From NCBI GenBank assembly GCA_002914845.1, contig JXTC01000102.1:410088-474087 (forward strand): 64,000 nt of DNA, written 5' to 3'. This DNA is from Trema orientale (Eukaryota; Streptophyta; Magnoliopsida; Rosales; Cannabaceae). Made by a program: the position numbers and the translations under genes. Of this stretch, positions 27,045 to 39,645 are shown in pieces (position 1 is the stretch's first letter; the number at the start of each line of letters is the position of its first letter). The notes beneath the pieces are model-generated. The model was not told the origin of the DNA and made no database searches. It saw nothing but the letters and a program-made list of their open reading frames with translations.

Positions 27045-27306
27045 TCGGATTAGCAGTTGTCAGGACTCCTGTCTTGGCAAAATCACAGTTGTAATCGTGG
27101 CGACCGTTGATTTGATAGAAAGAATTCATGACGAAGGAAGCATGGGATCTAACATCATTGGGCTCAAAACACGGCCCACCAGGTTGTATGGGCTTGCAGT
27201 CCACACCTGAGCTGCATACGTAGTCTATATTGGCCTGTAGTGCTTGGCTGCCTGCCTCCAACTTGGGTACGCACCATTTCTTGCCCCATGATCCACTTCC
27301 AGGCTT
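27045..27306 (-). CDS. Isolated X8/CBM43-domain exon (gene incomplete)
   Basis: One 262-nt minus-strand exon bounded by an acceptor (ATATATACAG) and a donor (GTAAGT), phase 0 in and phase 1 out. It encodes an X8 (carbohydrate-binding module 43) domain: WGKKWCVPK, then [37 protein letters not shown] and [16 protein letters not shown]. The conserved Cys residues of the family are present. X8 domains bind beta-1,3-glucan (callose) and occur at the C-terminus of GH17 glucanases or alone in Ole e 10-like and plasmodesmal callose-binding proteins. I could not find a signal-peptide exon upstream (27.3-29.8 kb) or the last exon carrying the final Cys downstream. The downstream side is occupied by the inverted-repeat element at 25.17-26.79 kb. 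This is either a gene with undetected terminal exons or a gene fragment. Confidence 0.8.
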
Positions 27307-29844
27307 CTGTATATATGCATAAAATCATAAGTTAACAAACAAAAGAAAAATAGATTAATAATATAAATTCAAATTAAGTATAGGTCCATGTGAACGGCAA
27401 TTGTTAATTAAGACTAACAGGGCAAGATTTGCTTAGCTGCCAAGAAAGGGTGAACCAAACTATAATAATAATAATAACAAGAATAAGGCTGATATTCTTA
27501 TCACAGATGTTAGTTTTATATAAAACAAAGGCTGCAAAAAAGGATTATTAGGATCTTAATTGTCAGAATCACTTTCTGAAGACAACTAATAACTTTAATA
27601 ATATACTTTCTCTGTTGCATCTTAAAAAAAATAAAAATAAAAAATATAAACTTATAAAAAAATCTCGGTTGAATTCTAAGAACTTACACTTGTCTATCTC
27701 CAAAAAATAAAAAATAAAAATCCTAGTCCTTGTCAATAATCTTTTCTCTTTTCTCTATCTCCTAATGACTCATTCGAAAACTTTATGCCAAAAGGGACAA
27801 CTTGAGTAAGCTATAAGCCAAAGTCAATGGTAGTGCATTTTATGACCGTTACAATTTCACTATATTCTAATATTATCAGATACGATTTAATATTATAAAC
27901 AATATTACGGATCTCAATTATATTAATCTTTTAAAGCTTACTAATGTGACATTCACGTGTTACTTTAACACAAATGGACCAAATAACATGCCTAAAAAAA
28001 GAACTAATTATAAGAACATGTACTAATGAAATTATGATAATTACTCATGTCATTTCATAAGGTAGTACTAAAATAAATCAGTACAACTAATTGAAATCTC
28101 TAGCATTATTCAATCTAATATGAACCCCAAAAAAAAAAAAAAAAAACTCAGCCCACTGACCTTGAAAACCCAAACAAAATTGGCACTATTGTTTAGGACC
28201 CACGAAAAAGCTAGCACCCACAATATATAATCTTCTTCCTGGAAAAACTATATGTTTGGTCTCACCAATCATCACCCAGCATCTTGTCGAGTCCACTATT
28301 TCGTTTTCCCTCCATGATATTAGATCTCTTACTAATTCTACAAAAACAGCCAGTAAAAATATATTTATATATATATATATATAATTATTAAATACAAGCT
28401 GATGGAATATTCGTAAGAGCAGTCAGAAGTGGTCAACTAATTAAACGCACCAGGCACCACTACACTACACGAACAAGCCACGGGTTAGTTCATCTCAATT
28501 AGTTCTTGTTTATGGTTGGTGGTTAATGTTCTTTCTCGGTACCTAGCAACTTCTAGAGTGTTAAATTTTATAACGTGATTAAAAACTGACTTCAGTTTAA
28601 TTTATTTAAAATAGGATGTAATCTTAATTTTTGTAGCTTTTCCCATTTTATTAACAAAAAAAATTTGAACCTGAAGTAACAAAGTCCACGTTTTCATTTA
28701 TATATTGTACATTATTAATTAAAGGATGAAAATCAAGTTAGTTTCATTATCAATTGCTCTATATAAAAAAATTCGTAAAATATAGAATGGAGGGTGTCTA
28801 GCGTTATTCTTTGTTTTAAATTTACCCGGCCCATTGCTTATTGGCATTACATGAAACATGATCAGTAAATATGAAGACAACATTCTTTTAAACTAATATT
28901 TTACATCAACTAATGTTGCAACTTGATATAACATAATATTTTTTTCAAAGTATAATATAACATAATTGAAACTAATTAAAATATTATTCAAATGAGACCT
29001 TGTAATTCAAAATGAAAATGATAAATTATTATTAATTAAATTCAAATGAGAAATGATGACGGACACATAAATCGGCGATTTCCAAGTCACAAAAATCGAA
29101 CTGCTCGAAAGAAAGCCACGAGGGCTCTATTTGTTCATAAAAAAAAAGCCTTTTTTAATTTTTTTTGTAATTTGTTGTATGTTTTTAAAATACTTTTTTT
29201 TAAACAAATTTATTATGAAATTCATACATAGATTCGTCTAAGTAGAATTCGACTATCTCTCATCTCACGTACACTCATACACAATCTCAAGAATTCTATA
29301 CCAATTGGTAAAACATTTTTAAGAGGTAATGTATTACTCTTATTATTACTAAAGCAGGAATACTATTCTTTCTTCTTTGATTTCTTTCTTTATTTGTTTT
29401 TCAAAACCTACTCTTGAATTATTTAACCTTTTTTGTTCCCTCCAAACCACGTGATATATAACCTTAAATTCCAGTAAAAATCTTATTATATGTTAAAAAA
29501 GTAAAAGGTGCCGATATAAACTGGTTGTAGAAGAACTAGGTAGATGGTTAAAACATCGCTTATTAGGAGGGTTCAGGTAAATTTCGAAAGCCCAATAAGT
29601 ACACAAAATATATTAGTTTAATTAATTAAGCCAATGATCCTTAAAAATTAAGATGATGCACTTGCAAGTACATGTGCATCAAGTGACAACGGCACAAACA
29701 CGGATACGTGTACCAATCTGGTAATTTTATTTATTTATAGTATATATGGTCTTCCACTACGTCTAGCTCTCATCCAAAAAAACTTTCCAGTTCAGTCTGC
29801 CTTCCCATACACAAACAAAACTAAGAGAATATTGCGTTCCACCA
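27307..29844. other. AT-rich intergenic DNA
   Basis: No exon with family resemblance was seen on either strand. The 5' part of the X8 gene should lie here if that gene is intact. The last 150 bp are the promoter of the PMEI-like gene, with a TATA-like stretch near 29738-29748. Confidence 0.5.
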
Positions 29845-30435
29845 ATGGCCTTAACCATCGTCTCTCAAAGCTGCTGCTTCGTAGTGGTGGCTGCCACATT
29901 AATGCTTGATTCGGCGGCCGCGGCGGCGACTGCGGTGGAGCAGGCCACAAACGTTAAGAACGAAGCTCTAGTTGACTACATCTGCAAACAGGCCGAAAGC
30001 TATGACTTTTGCTTCTCTATTCTGAGCGGAGACGTACGTACTCCCTCGGCCGATATTCGTGGTCTTGCCCTACTCTCCATTGCACTTTCCATTGACCAAG
30101 TAAGTGACACTAGTGATCAGAAAATCCCCCACCTTACATTCAGCCATGCCGCCGCGGATCATGTTGATGAGCATAGAATGGAGGTTTGTAAATCAGATTA
30201 TGGAGAGGCGTTGGCCATGTTCCGGGGGGCATACGTGGCTTGCAGCCGGAGGTCATATTGGGAGGTGATTGATTGGGTTAAAGATGGAGCTAACAAAGCC
30301 ATAGATTGCGAAAACATTTACAGAAGGCATGATCCCATACGTGTATCTCCAATCTCCGGGGATAACCACAAGCTCATTAGGCTTGCCGAGATTACTTTGA
30401 TTGTCATCGATGCTCTTCTTCGATCCACTCCATGA
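29845..30435 (+). CDS. Pectin methylesterase inhibitor / invertase inhibitor-like protein, 196 aa
   Basis: Intronless secreted-protein gene. An N-terminal hydrophobic signal (residues 1-28, VVVAATLMLDSAAAAATA) precedes a PMEI domain. The domain starts with the diagnostic Cys pair nine residues apart (DYICKQAESYDFC, Cys47 and Cys56). It continues with PSADIRGLALLSIALS, VCKSDYGEALAMF, the AYVACSRRSYWEV segment and KAIDCENIY. Two disulfides and a four-helix bundle are expected from the family. Members inhibit either pectin methylesterase or acid invertase in the apoplast or vacuole; sequence alone does not separate the two. Residues 92-120 are longer and more polar than usual between helices. 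The gene ends 84 bp before the assembly gap, so its 3' flank is not seen. Confidence 0.88.
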   Translation: MALTIVSQSCCFVVVAATLMLDSAAAAATAVEQATNVKNEALVDYICKQAESYDFCFSILSGDVRTPSADIRGLALLSIALSIDQVSDTSDQKIPHLTFSHAAADHVDEHRMEVCKSDYGEALAMFRGAYVACSRRSYWEVIDWVKDGANKAIDCENIYRRHDPIRVSPISGDNHKLIRLAEITLIVIDALLRSTP

Positions 30436-30519
30436 GTAGTCATGAAGATCTGCAGACTGCATGCATTATATTTTTGAGGGACATATATATACGCGCACCC
30501 TGCGCGTATGATCAGCTAG

Positions 30520-31054
30520 NNNNNNNNNNNNNNNNNNNNNNNNNNNNNNNNNNNNNNNNNNNNNNNNNNNNNNNNNNNNNNNNNNNNNNNNNNNNNNNNN
30601 NNNNNNNNNNNNNNNNNNNNNNNNNNNNNNNNNNNNNNNNNNNNNNNNNNNNNNNNNNNNNNNNNNNNNNNNNNNNNNNNNNNNNNNNNNNNNNNNNNNN
30701 NNNNNNNNNNNNNNNNNNNNNNNNNNNNNNNNNNNNNNNNNNNNNNNNNNNNNNNNNNNNNNNNNNNNNNNNNNNNNNNNNNNNNNNNNNNNNNNNNNNN
30801 NNNNNNNNNNNNNNNNNNNNNNNNNNNNNNNNNNNNNNNNNNNNNNNNNNNNNNNNNNNNNNNNNNNNNNNNNNNNNNNNNNNNNNNNNNNNNNNNNNNN
30901 NNNNNNNNNNNNNNNNNNNNNNNNNNNNNNNNNNNNNNNNNNNNNNNNNNNNNNNNNNNNNNNNNNNNNNNNNNNNNNNNNNNNNNNNNNNNNNNNNNNN
31001 NNNNNNNNNNNNNNNNNNNNNNNNNNNNNNNNNNNNNNNNNNNNNNNNNNNNNN
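30520..31054. other. Assembly gap (535 N)
   Basis: Unresolved bases. Reading frames through it are artefacts. The flank on the right is a repeat-like sequence (31055-31265), so a repetitive element probably caused the gap. Confidence 1.
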
Positions 31055-31265
31055 TATGTCGATTCTACGCGACATTTCCTGATGTCGTTTGTCGAACCAA
31101 CTTGCTTAGGAAATGCCTTTCACATGCAAACGACATGAATTCTACCACAAAAGGAGACAAGTCGGTTGACTTCTGAATGACAAAGGAGGCTAAAAACCAC
31201 TTGTCGTTTCATGAAATAGAATTTTTAACTGTCGTTTGTTTTCCCTTAACAGACCTGTCGTTTTT
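31055..31265. repeat. Gap-edge repeat with TGTCGTTT/AAACGACA motifs in both orientations
   Basis: Short sequence carrying ATGTCGTTTGTCG, CAAACGACATG, CTTGTCGTTTC, ACTGTCGTTTG and CCTGTCGTTTT within 210 bp. Clusters of a short motif in both orientations resemble the subterminal repeats of CACTA-type or other DNA transposons. Truncated by the gap, so the family cannot be named. The same core (AACGACA) is frequent at 13.1-14.2 kb. Confidence 0.5.
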
Positions 31266-31503
31266 TCATCACCAATAAACTTGATGGTTTTGGGCTGGTC
31301 CTGGACTCGCATCTCACTCTGCACTATGCAGTAGGGCTGTCCGGCCATCCTGGTATCATCGTTCCTCTTCGATTCGAAAACAGAAGCTTTTTCCTGTATT
31401 TTAACTCAAGAAGCCTTCTGGTTTTTTCCCCTCAAATCAAATTTTACGTATTTAACATTAAATTTAGCAGAGCAAAGCGCATTCATTCTTGGTAAAAAGG
31501 AGA

Positions 31504-33015
31504 ATGAGGGCCGCCATGGTTGAGCACCTTTCATCCCAATCACGACCATACAGGTACTTCTTTCAAAACCCAGTTTCCTTTACCTTTCGCGTATTCTGTT
31601 CCGAAAGTTCAGTCAAAAACGACGACGTTGAGGCTGTTTACCGCATTATCAGTAGCTCCAACTCATCCGGTAACTTGAAGCAATCGTTGAAATCGAGCGG
31701 GGTTTTCCTCTCAAACGATTTAATAGACAAGGTCTTGAAGAGGGTCAGATTTGGCCATGGTAATCCATTGCAGACTTTGGAGTTTTTCAATTACACAGGG
31801 AATAGAAAAGGGTTTTATCACACTGCTTTTTCGTTGGATACCATGCTTTATATCTTAGGAAGAAGTCGTATGTTCGAGAAAATTTGGGATGTTTTGACTG
31901 ACGTGAGACGCAAAGACCGAACTTTAATAACCTCCCGGACTGTAATGGTTGTTTTAGCTAGAGTTGCTAAAGTGTGTTCTGTTAGGCAGACTGTAGAATC
32001 TTTTAGAAGATTCAAGAGGCTTGTACCTGAATTTGATACAAATTGTTTCAATGCTTTGTTGAGAACATTGTGTCAGGAGAAGAGTATGACAGATGCTAGG
32101 AATGTGTATCATAGTTTGAAGCATAGCTTTAGGCCTAATTTGCAGACCTTCAATATATTATTATCTGGGTGGAAGTCAGCGGAGGAAGCAGAGGGGTTCT
32201 TTGAGGAGATGAGGCAGATGGGTGTGAAACCTGATATTGTGTCATACAATTGTTTGGTTGATGTTTATTGTAAAGGTAGAGAAATAGAGAAGGCGTATAA
32301 GGTGGTTGAGAAGATGCGGGATGAGGAGATAATGCCTGATGTGATTACCCATACTAGTATCATTGGGGGGTTGGGCTTGGTTGGTCAGCCTGATAAAGCC
32401 AGAGTTGTTTTGAAGGAAATGAAGGAGGATGGCTGTTACCCGGATGCTGCAGCGTACAATGCTGCCATAAGGAACTTCTGCATTGCAAAGAGGCTTGGTG
32501 ATGCTTATAGTTTGATGGATGAGATGGTGAACAAGGGTTTGAATCCAAATGCAACCACATATAATCTGTTCTTTAGGGTATTCTACTGGTCGAATGACTT
32601 GCGAAGTTCATGGAATTTGTATGTAAGGATGATGGAAACAGGGTGCCTGCCAAATACGCAGTCTTGTATGTTCCTAATCAGGTTGTTTAGGAGGCAGGAA
32701 GAAGTGGAGATGGCACTGCAGCTGTGGAATGACATGGTCGAGAAGGGCTTTGGGTCCTACATGTTGGTTTCTGATGTGCTATTTGATTTGCTATGTAATA
32801 TGGGAAAACTAGTGGAAGCAGAGAGGTGCTTCTTACAGATGGTAGAAAAGGGGCATAAGCCAAGTAATGTTAGTTTTAGAAGAATAAAGGTGCTCATGGA
32901 ATTGGCAAACAAGCAAGATAGCCTTGGGAACTTGTCAGAGAAAATGGCCATTTTTGGGCCCATAATCACTTCTCCTGAGAGCACTGCTGTTTCGACTCCA
33001 TCATTTCCATCCTGA
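31504..33015 (+). CDS. P-type pentatricopeptide repeat protein, 503 aa
   Basis: Intronless. Starts at the ATG at 31504 (MRAAMVEHLSSQ); the frame is open a little further upstream but lacks an earlier ATG. Residues 1-35 are Arg/Ser-rich without acidic residues early on, which suggests a mitochondrial (possibly plastid) targeting peptide. About nine or ten degenerate 35-residue PPR units run from about residue 107 to 455. Clear ones begin at PDIVSYNCLVDVYCKGREIE, PDVITHTSIIGGLGLVGQPD, PDAAAYNAAIRNFCIAKRLG and PNATTYNLFFRVFYWSNDLR. No E, DYW or SMR domain follows, so it is P-class, typically binding organellar RNA to stabilise, splice or translate it. The final 40 residues are Ser/Pro-rich. The organelle and RNA target are unknown. 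It looks intact. Confidence 0.94.
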   Translation: MRAAMVEHLSSQSRPYRYFFQNPVSFTFRVFCSESSVKNDDVEAVYRIISSSNSSGNLKQSLKSSGVFLSNDLIDKVLKRVRFGHGNPLQTLEFFNYTGNRKGFYHTAFSLDTMLYILGRSRMFEKIWDVLTDVRRKDRTLITSRTVMVVLARVAKVCSVRQTVESFRRFKRLVPEFDTNCFNALLRTLCQEKSMTDARNVYHSLKHSFRPNLQTFNILLSGWKSAEEAEGFFEEMRQMGVKPDIVSYNCLVDVYCKGREIEKAYKVVEKMRDEEIMPDVITHTSIIGGLGLVGQPDKARVVLKEMKEDGCYPDAAAYNAAIRNFCIAKRLGDAYSLMDEMVNKGLNPNATTYNLFFRVFYWSNDLRSSWNLYVRMMETGCLPNTQSCMFLIRLFRRQEEVEMALQLWNDMVEKGFGSYMLVSDVLFDLLCNMGKLVEAERCFLQMVEKGHKPSNVSFRRIKVLMELANKQDSLGNLSEKMAIFGPIITSPESTAVSTPSFPS

Positions 33016-34092
33016 GGGAAAATTTTCTGGCTAATCATGGATTCATGGTGTTCAAAGTACTCAACGCAGCCTAACTTGCTGACAACGTGTCAAAGGAGGA
33101 AGACACATCCCATTCTCTTCAGAAGTTTGGCGCTTCAGTTTTTTCCTGCTAGTCTTTTGGGAATTCCTATTCAGATTCACTTAAAGCTCAGAGGACGACG
33201 GGAAGTTCCTTTTCTGATATTGTGTACCTCCACGCACGTCACCATCCTGGAAACTGGGGATCCTCTTCTGAAGCCTAGCTCTGTCGTCCCCTTCAAGGGA
33301 GGTTTACAGGCAACAGCACCATTTTCTTTTGAGTGTCTTCGAATACATAGGTCTGAGGACTGTCGGAGCAAGATATATTTCTGGAAGGCTTATACAAGTT
33401 TGCCCTTATTTTATATTGGTGTATTTGTGCGAAAGGGATTTAAATCAGACTACTACATTTATATTTGAGGGACAGCTACTATAAACATTACTCGAAGACT
33501 GGAACTTTTTTCAGATACATTTTATCTTTTATTTGAGGGATTTTATCTTTTTTCACTCTTGCCGTTGTGTTCATGAAATGTAGCTTTGATTAAGGTATAA
33601 ATTTATATAGGTAAACTGACGAGGCAACGTAATAAACGGAGGAACAAAGAAATGTCACTAGTTCTTTCAATTAGTCTCTTTAGCCTTTTAGAACTTGTTT
33701 AAACGCTTAATACCAAAAGTTCAGAGTTCCAAGGATCAACATTTACAAAAGAAAATCGCTGTGTATTGTGTAACCACTCGAAACAAATGTCCAAAAGACA
33801 TCGATATTTTCATTAAAGTAACAATCTCATATTGCTCCTTTATCTCCATAGTAGTAAAGCATTAATTTCACAATATCAGGGAAAATGCTATTGATCTAAC
33901 AGGGTTTTCATTCGAAGAAATTTTAAGAAATCTCCTGAAACTACTTAGTAACAAGCGTCAGTGTTTGCTATAGAAAGCAAATACACGGTACACCAAGAAC
34001 TTTAACAGGATGGCAAATCTAAAAGAAACAGAAAAATATCATCTTCTTGTACTCCAGCACTTTTGCAACACAAAATTGCGAATTTCGCCCAT

Positions 34093-35648
<1,556 letters not shown>

Positions 35649-36113
35649 TCATATATATTCAATCAAATGCCCTAAATTCTCACTATGGTCATCAAGCCAA
35701 TACCCAAAGACTCTCTCTTTTTTCCAAAGATTTGTAAACAAAAAAGAGATAAGAGCATTAGTACCAATTACTCAAATTCGAAGAAACTAAATCATGTACT
35801 AAAACACAGCTCAATCATAGATCAAGTAACCAAATTAGCACATAATTCATCTGAATCAGCATCCAAAATCTGAAATAACCAAAATTCCAAAAAAAAAAAA
35901 ACAATATTCGAGATCTATATGCAGATCCGAGTAATTGCAAGGCCATTAGATGCCTTCAAGATCAGATCGGACCGATCGTCACTGCAACATCTACAAAACC
36001 GAGGGTTGAGAATTCAAACAAGTTTTGATGGAGACCCAAAATTTTGGACTCGAAATTCAGATCAAAATTCGTGGTATCCAGGAGAAGAGAGAGAGATAGA
36101 GAGAAGAACTTGC

Positions 36114-36230
36114 CTGAGAAATAGAGCAGTTTCTTCTGGCAATGGAGATGGATCTCTTATGAGTTATGTCGTTTCTCTCTCTCTCTCCAAATAGAGCCTT
36201 TGTTTTTTTTTTTTTTGGTTTTTATTTATA
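36114..36230 (-). promoter_or_regulatory. ARF1 core promoter and leader exon
   Basis: On the minus strand TATAAATA (36230-36223) is followed about 30 bp later by a GA-rich leader (GGAGAGAGAGAGAGAAACG). The leader exon would end at 36114 with CTCAG and a GCAAGT donor. The intron then runs to the acceptor at 35630-35629, just before the ATG. Inferred from signals only. Confidence 0.55.
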
Positions 36231-36940
36231 GAAATGGATTGGAAAAAATAAATAAATCAATATTAATAGCGGCAAGGTAGCACCTTTTCACTGTTATATG
36301 TGTAACGCCGTTTGTCGGCTTGGCTTGTTCCTCTCTGGGCTTATTGCTACGGTTAGTAACGCCGTCATTGCTAGTGAAGCCTGGCCTGCAGACTGTTTGG
36401 GAACACAAAAAGTGGTGCTCCCGGTTAGGAACCGAGATATCAACACTAAACAGGTCCATTTTATGTTACAAAAACAAAATCCAGATTTGATTGAAGGTTC
36501 TATCAATTCTTATTTGTGACTCATAATTTTATTCTTTTAAGTAAAACTATCCGTACATCTGTTGGGTGATCACGAATATCCCATCTTCAACTAACACTGT
36601 AAATACTTTTCCAAGAAAAAAGTAGACATACATGCATATATGCTATATTAGAATAACACATAACCGATACATTTATTTACTTTTATTTTCTTCATTAAAA
36701 ATATTTCCTTCTATGGTAGTAGAAATCTGTTGGAATATCATAGCTCATGCATTATTTTCAAGATTCTACAAAATGACAAGTTACATCATAGTATCTGATT
36801 TTGTTCTCTTTTTCATCTCACAACATTTGGAGATTAAAGCATCCTATTCTTCTAAGCTCGAACGATACATGAAAGATCTGCAGGTTGATTAAAGCAGGGC
36901 TAACGCCAATCTTGCACTAATCAACAACTCAAAACACAAG
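36231..36940. other. Spacer between ARF1 promoter and PII gene
   Basis: No conserved exon or RNA gene is seen. Short open frames on both strands around 36294-36519 and 36632-36892 lack any recognisable domain. Confidence 0.5.
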
Positions 36941-39074
36941 TCATGCGGCAGTAGACATGTCAGATCGCCCTCCCATCATCCTCTCCGCCTCCTCCCCCCG
37001 CTCACCTATGATAATTCAAGAATTACAACTAAGGATCAATATCTGTTCATCAATTTAAATGGTGACAGTTGACAGAAACAAGAAATACAGAAGCCTCCAG
37101 GCGGTTATGCTTATCAAGTGTGAGAGTTTACCGGTGCGAACTCTGATTACATCTGCAACAGGCACCACTACAGAAACAAAAAGAACCTTTGTTAGAAGTT
37201 CAACATGAAGGCCACGTTTACTAATCCGTAAAGGGAACAGAGGGAATGAGAAAAAATAGATGAAAAATGCCATGATTCTCTTTCCTCATTCTAATTAGTA
37301 TGTAAACACACGAGGCATTTCCTTTTCTCAGTCCTTTTGGTCTCCGTTACGGATTCGTAAACATGCCCAAAGTTCAAGCCAGCTATAATTTCATACAAGC
37401 CCCATAAAAAAGAACAAAATTGTGCCTGTTTTACATGTAAACAATTTGCACCATGATTGCATAATGAATATGGAGAAATCCTCACAGATTCTTGACTCCA
37501 GACATCAGAGAATTAAAGTTTAACAGAAGAAAAGAGATTTTGAGGGAATAAATAACGAAGTTTGACGGCTTACAGAATATTTTTCCATCACCAATCTCTC
37601 CAGTCCTAGCCTCCTCAATTATCCTGTCTATTACTGCTTCAACCTACAGATAAGTAAATTCGCAATCTTTAATTTACAATATTTCTCCAATTGATAAATT
37701 GTTAAAAGATGGATTCTTTTATTCCTTTCCATAGTTCTGAATTATTTATATGCTAATTACACAGCCAGGAAAAGAAGGCAAAAGGAAGAATTGTTATACA
37801 GCCAAGATTATCATTAGAACTCTTCTTACCTGATTTTTGTTCACCACGATCTCCATTTTAACTTTAGCAACAAAATTGTCTTCAGAAAATTCGGAGCCTA
37901 CAAAATTAAAAGACAAGATCAGACTGAAAGAGGATAACAACTAACCAACACTGGATAATATGGTAACAATTATTGGTAACAATATAGATGAAATCCATGC
38001 CAAATTAAGGACGCACCACCCTGCCTCTCTGTTGAACCACCCTGAGCACCAAAGCCCCGAACGTCAGAAACCGTAACACCACGAATACCCATCTTCAGCA
38101 GCGCCTTTGTTTTCCAAAAAATAGACCATAAGTTAGCACCAATTCATAGTTTCTTTCAGAGCTATAGAAATAAGTAGTTATCGAAATATTCCCAGAATCA
38201 ACGAATATGCATATGATTTAGTCAACATTGTCCAAAGCTGTTACTATGAGGTAACCATAAAAGGTTACCAGAGATAATATATGGTAAATAAATTCCAGAA
38301 AAACTAGGATGTTAAAACATTTTGTGAACAGTTAATTTGTTGAAATCAATACAAAAAATATATTTATGAAAAGGGGTTAGTTAAGAAATGAAAGGGATTG
38401 GTTTTGTTTGGTACTTACCGAAGAAACATTTTGGACTCTCCAGGGCCTGTTTCGTTCCAAAATAAGTATCAAAGGAGACATAGAAAACAGAGTTGAGATA
38501 GTAAACCCAAGAAGCTCATACATATACAAACATATATACAACTACATTTTATACAAACTAGAGCTGAACGAGAAATATTAATACAATTTAAAAGAAGAAA
38601 AAAAAAAACTCTAGCAAAAAAACATATGCATTTAAAGATAACGGAAGAGAAGAGGTATGCACCTGAGAATCGCTTCCACTTTGTAAAACTGGGAATCGGG
38701 AATATAATCTACATGCAACCAAACAAACAAAAGGAACAATCAATGAATCAATCAAAAATCGAAGACACCCACCCATATCAGTATCATTATTAATATGAGC
38801 CCAAATTGAAGTTTGAAAAATTTGAATAAAGACAATAATAATAATAAGTAAAGTGGAGATACAGACGAGGAGCAGGAGAGCTTTGGGCTCTAATTACAGG
38901 AAGAATGGACGCATTTCTTCTCGGTCTGGAGCATGTTAGCAGAGTGACATTAGGCTTCGCAGTGTGAGAAAAGTGAGAACCTTTGAGGTTTGTGGGGATC
39001 GGGAGGAGAGGAAGTCTTTTGAAATGGGCAGAAAGTGCACCCGCTTTGGCCATCGAAGTCGAGGTCGAAGCCAT
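36941..39074 (-). CDS. GLB1: Plastid nitrogen regulatory protein P-II homologue, 202 aa
   Basis: Trimeric plastid sensor of 2-oxoglutarate, ATP/ADP and (in most plants) glutamine. It controls N-acetyl-glutamate kinase in arginine synthesis and acetyl-CoA carboxylase. Eight exons (minus): 39074-38867, 38708-38663, 38446-38419, 38104-38017, 37897-37830, 37643-37574, 37167-37132 and 37005-36941, totalling 609 nt in phase. Residues 1-65 are a Ser/Arg-rich transit peptide (MASTSTSMAKAG...LPVIRAQSS). The PII core starts FYKVEAILRPWRVQNVSSAL. The T-loop reads RGFGAQGGSTERQGGSEF, without the Tyr uridylylated in enteric bacteria, as in other plants. The B-loop is EEARTGEIGDGKIF, then VPVADVIRVRTGERGEE. 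A C-terminal extension of about 15 residues (the Q-loop region) follows. The gene is divergently arranged with the DUF952 gene. Confidence 0.95.
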
Positions 39075-39249
39075 GAAGCTGAAGCAGAGGCTGAGGAGGC
39101 TTTTCTTCTTTGATTTTGGGTTTTGCCTGCCTCGCAGTGGTGGCTGGTACCATACACTACTGTGACTGTCTTGACTATAGTCCGTCTATTCGGCACCTCT
39201 CGGTCTCGGAGTTAACGCTGCGTTGCGTCCTTCGAAAATAAGAGTTCCC

Positions 39250-39283
<34 letters not shown>

Positions 39284-39645
39284 AAAATAGAGCCTCTCAT
39301 GATTGGGCCCCTGGCTAAGGCTTCGAAAGCCCGTTTGCTCCCTCCCTCGGCCTCCCTCCCTCCCTCATTAATGGGTCTTATCCATTGAAGCCCATATACT
39401 AATTCCCACGGTCACCTGGTACCAACAAAAAAGTATTTATATTTTATTTAATTGACTGCTCCTTTTAATTAATTAATTTATTTCATTATTTTACTTGCTC
39501 ATTTTGAAGATTGAATAAAGCAAAAGCGGGTGGAGTCGACCGTGGATCCAATCCGATCGGAGAGTGTGAAACGAACGAACAAAAAGTGGTGCAGTAGAGG
39601 CCAGGGGCCAGGAGGAGGAGGAGGGAAAAACGAAAAAAAAAAGAA

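Noticed and set aside
30432-31082. Open frames through the N run
   Set aside because: They consist almost entirely of undetermined bases.
33037-33468. 143-codon frame just downstream of the PPR stop codon
   Set aside because: No PPR or other domain. It starts 22 bp after the PPR stop and most likely lies in the 3' UTR.
36294-36519. 70-77 codon frames on both strands in the ARF-PII spacer
   Set aside because: No conserved motif, equal openness on both strands, and no splice-linked exons.
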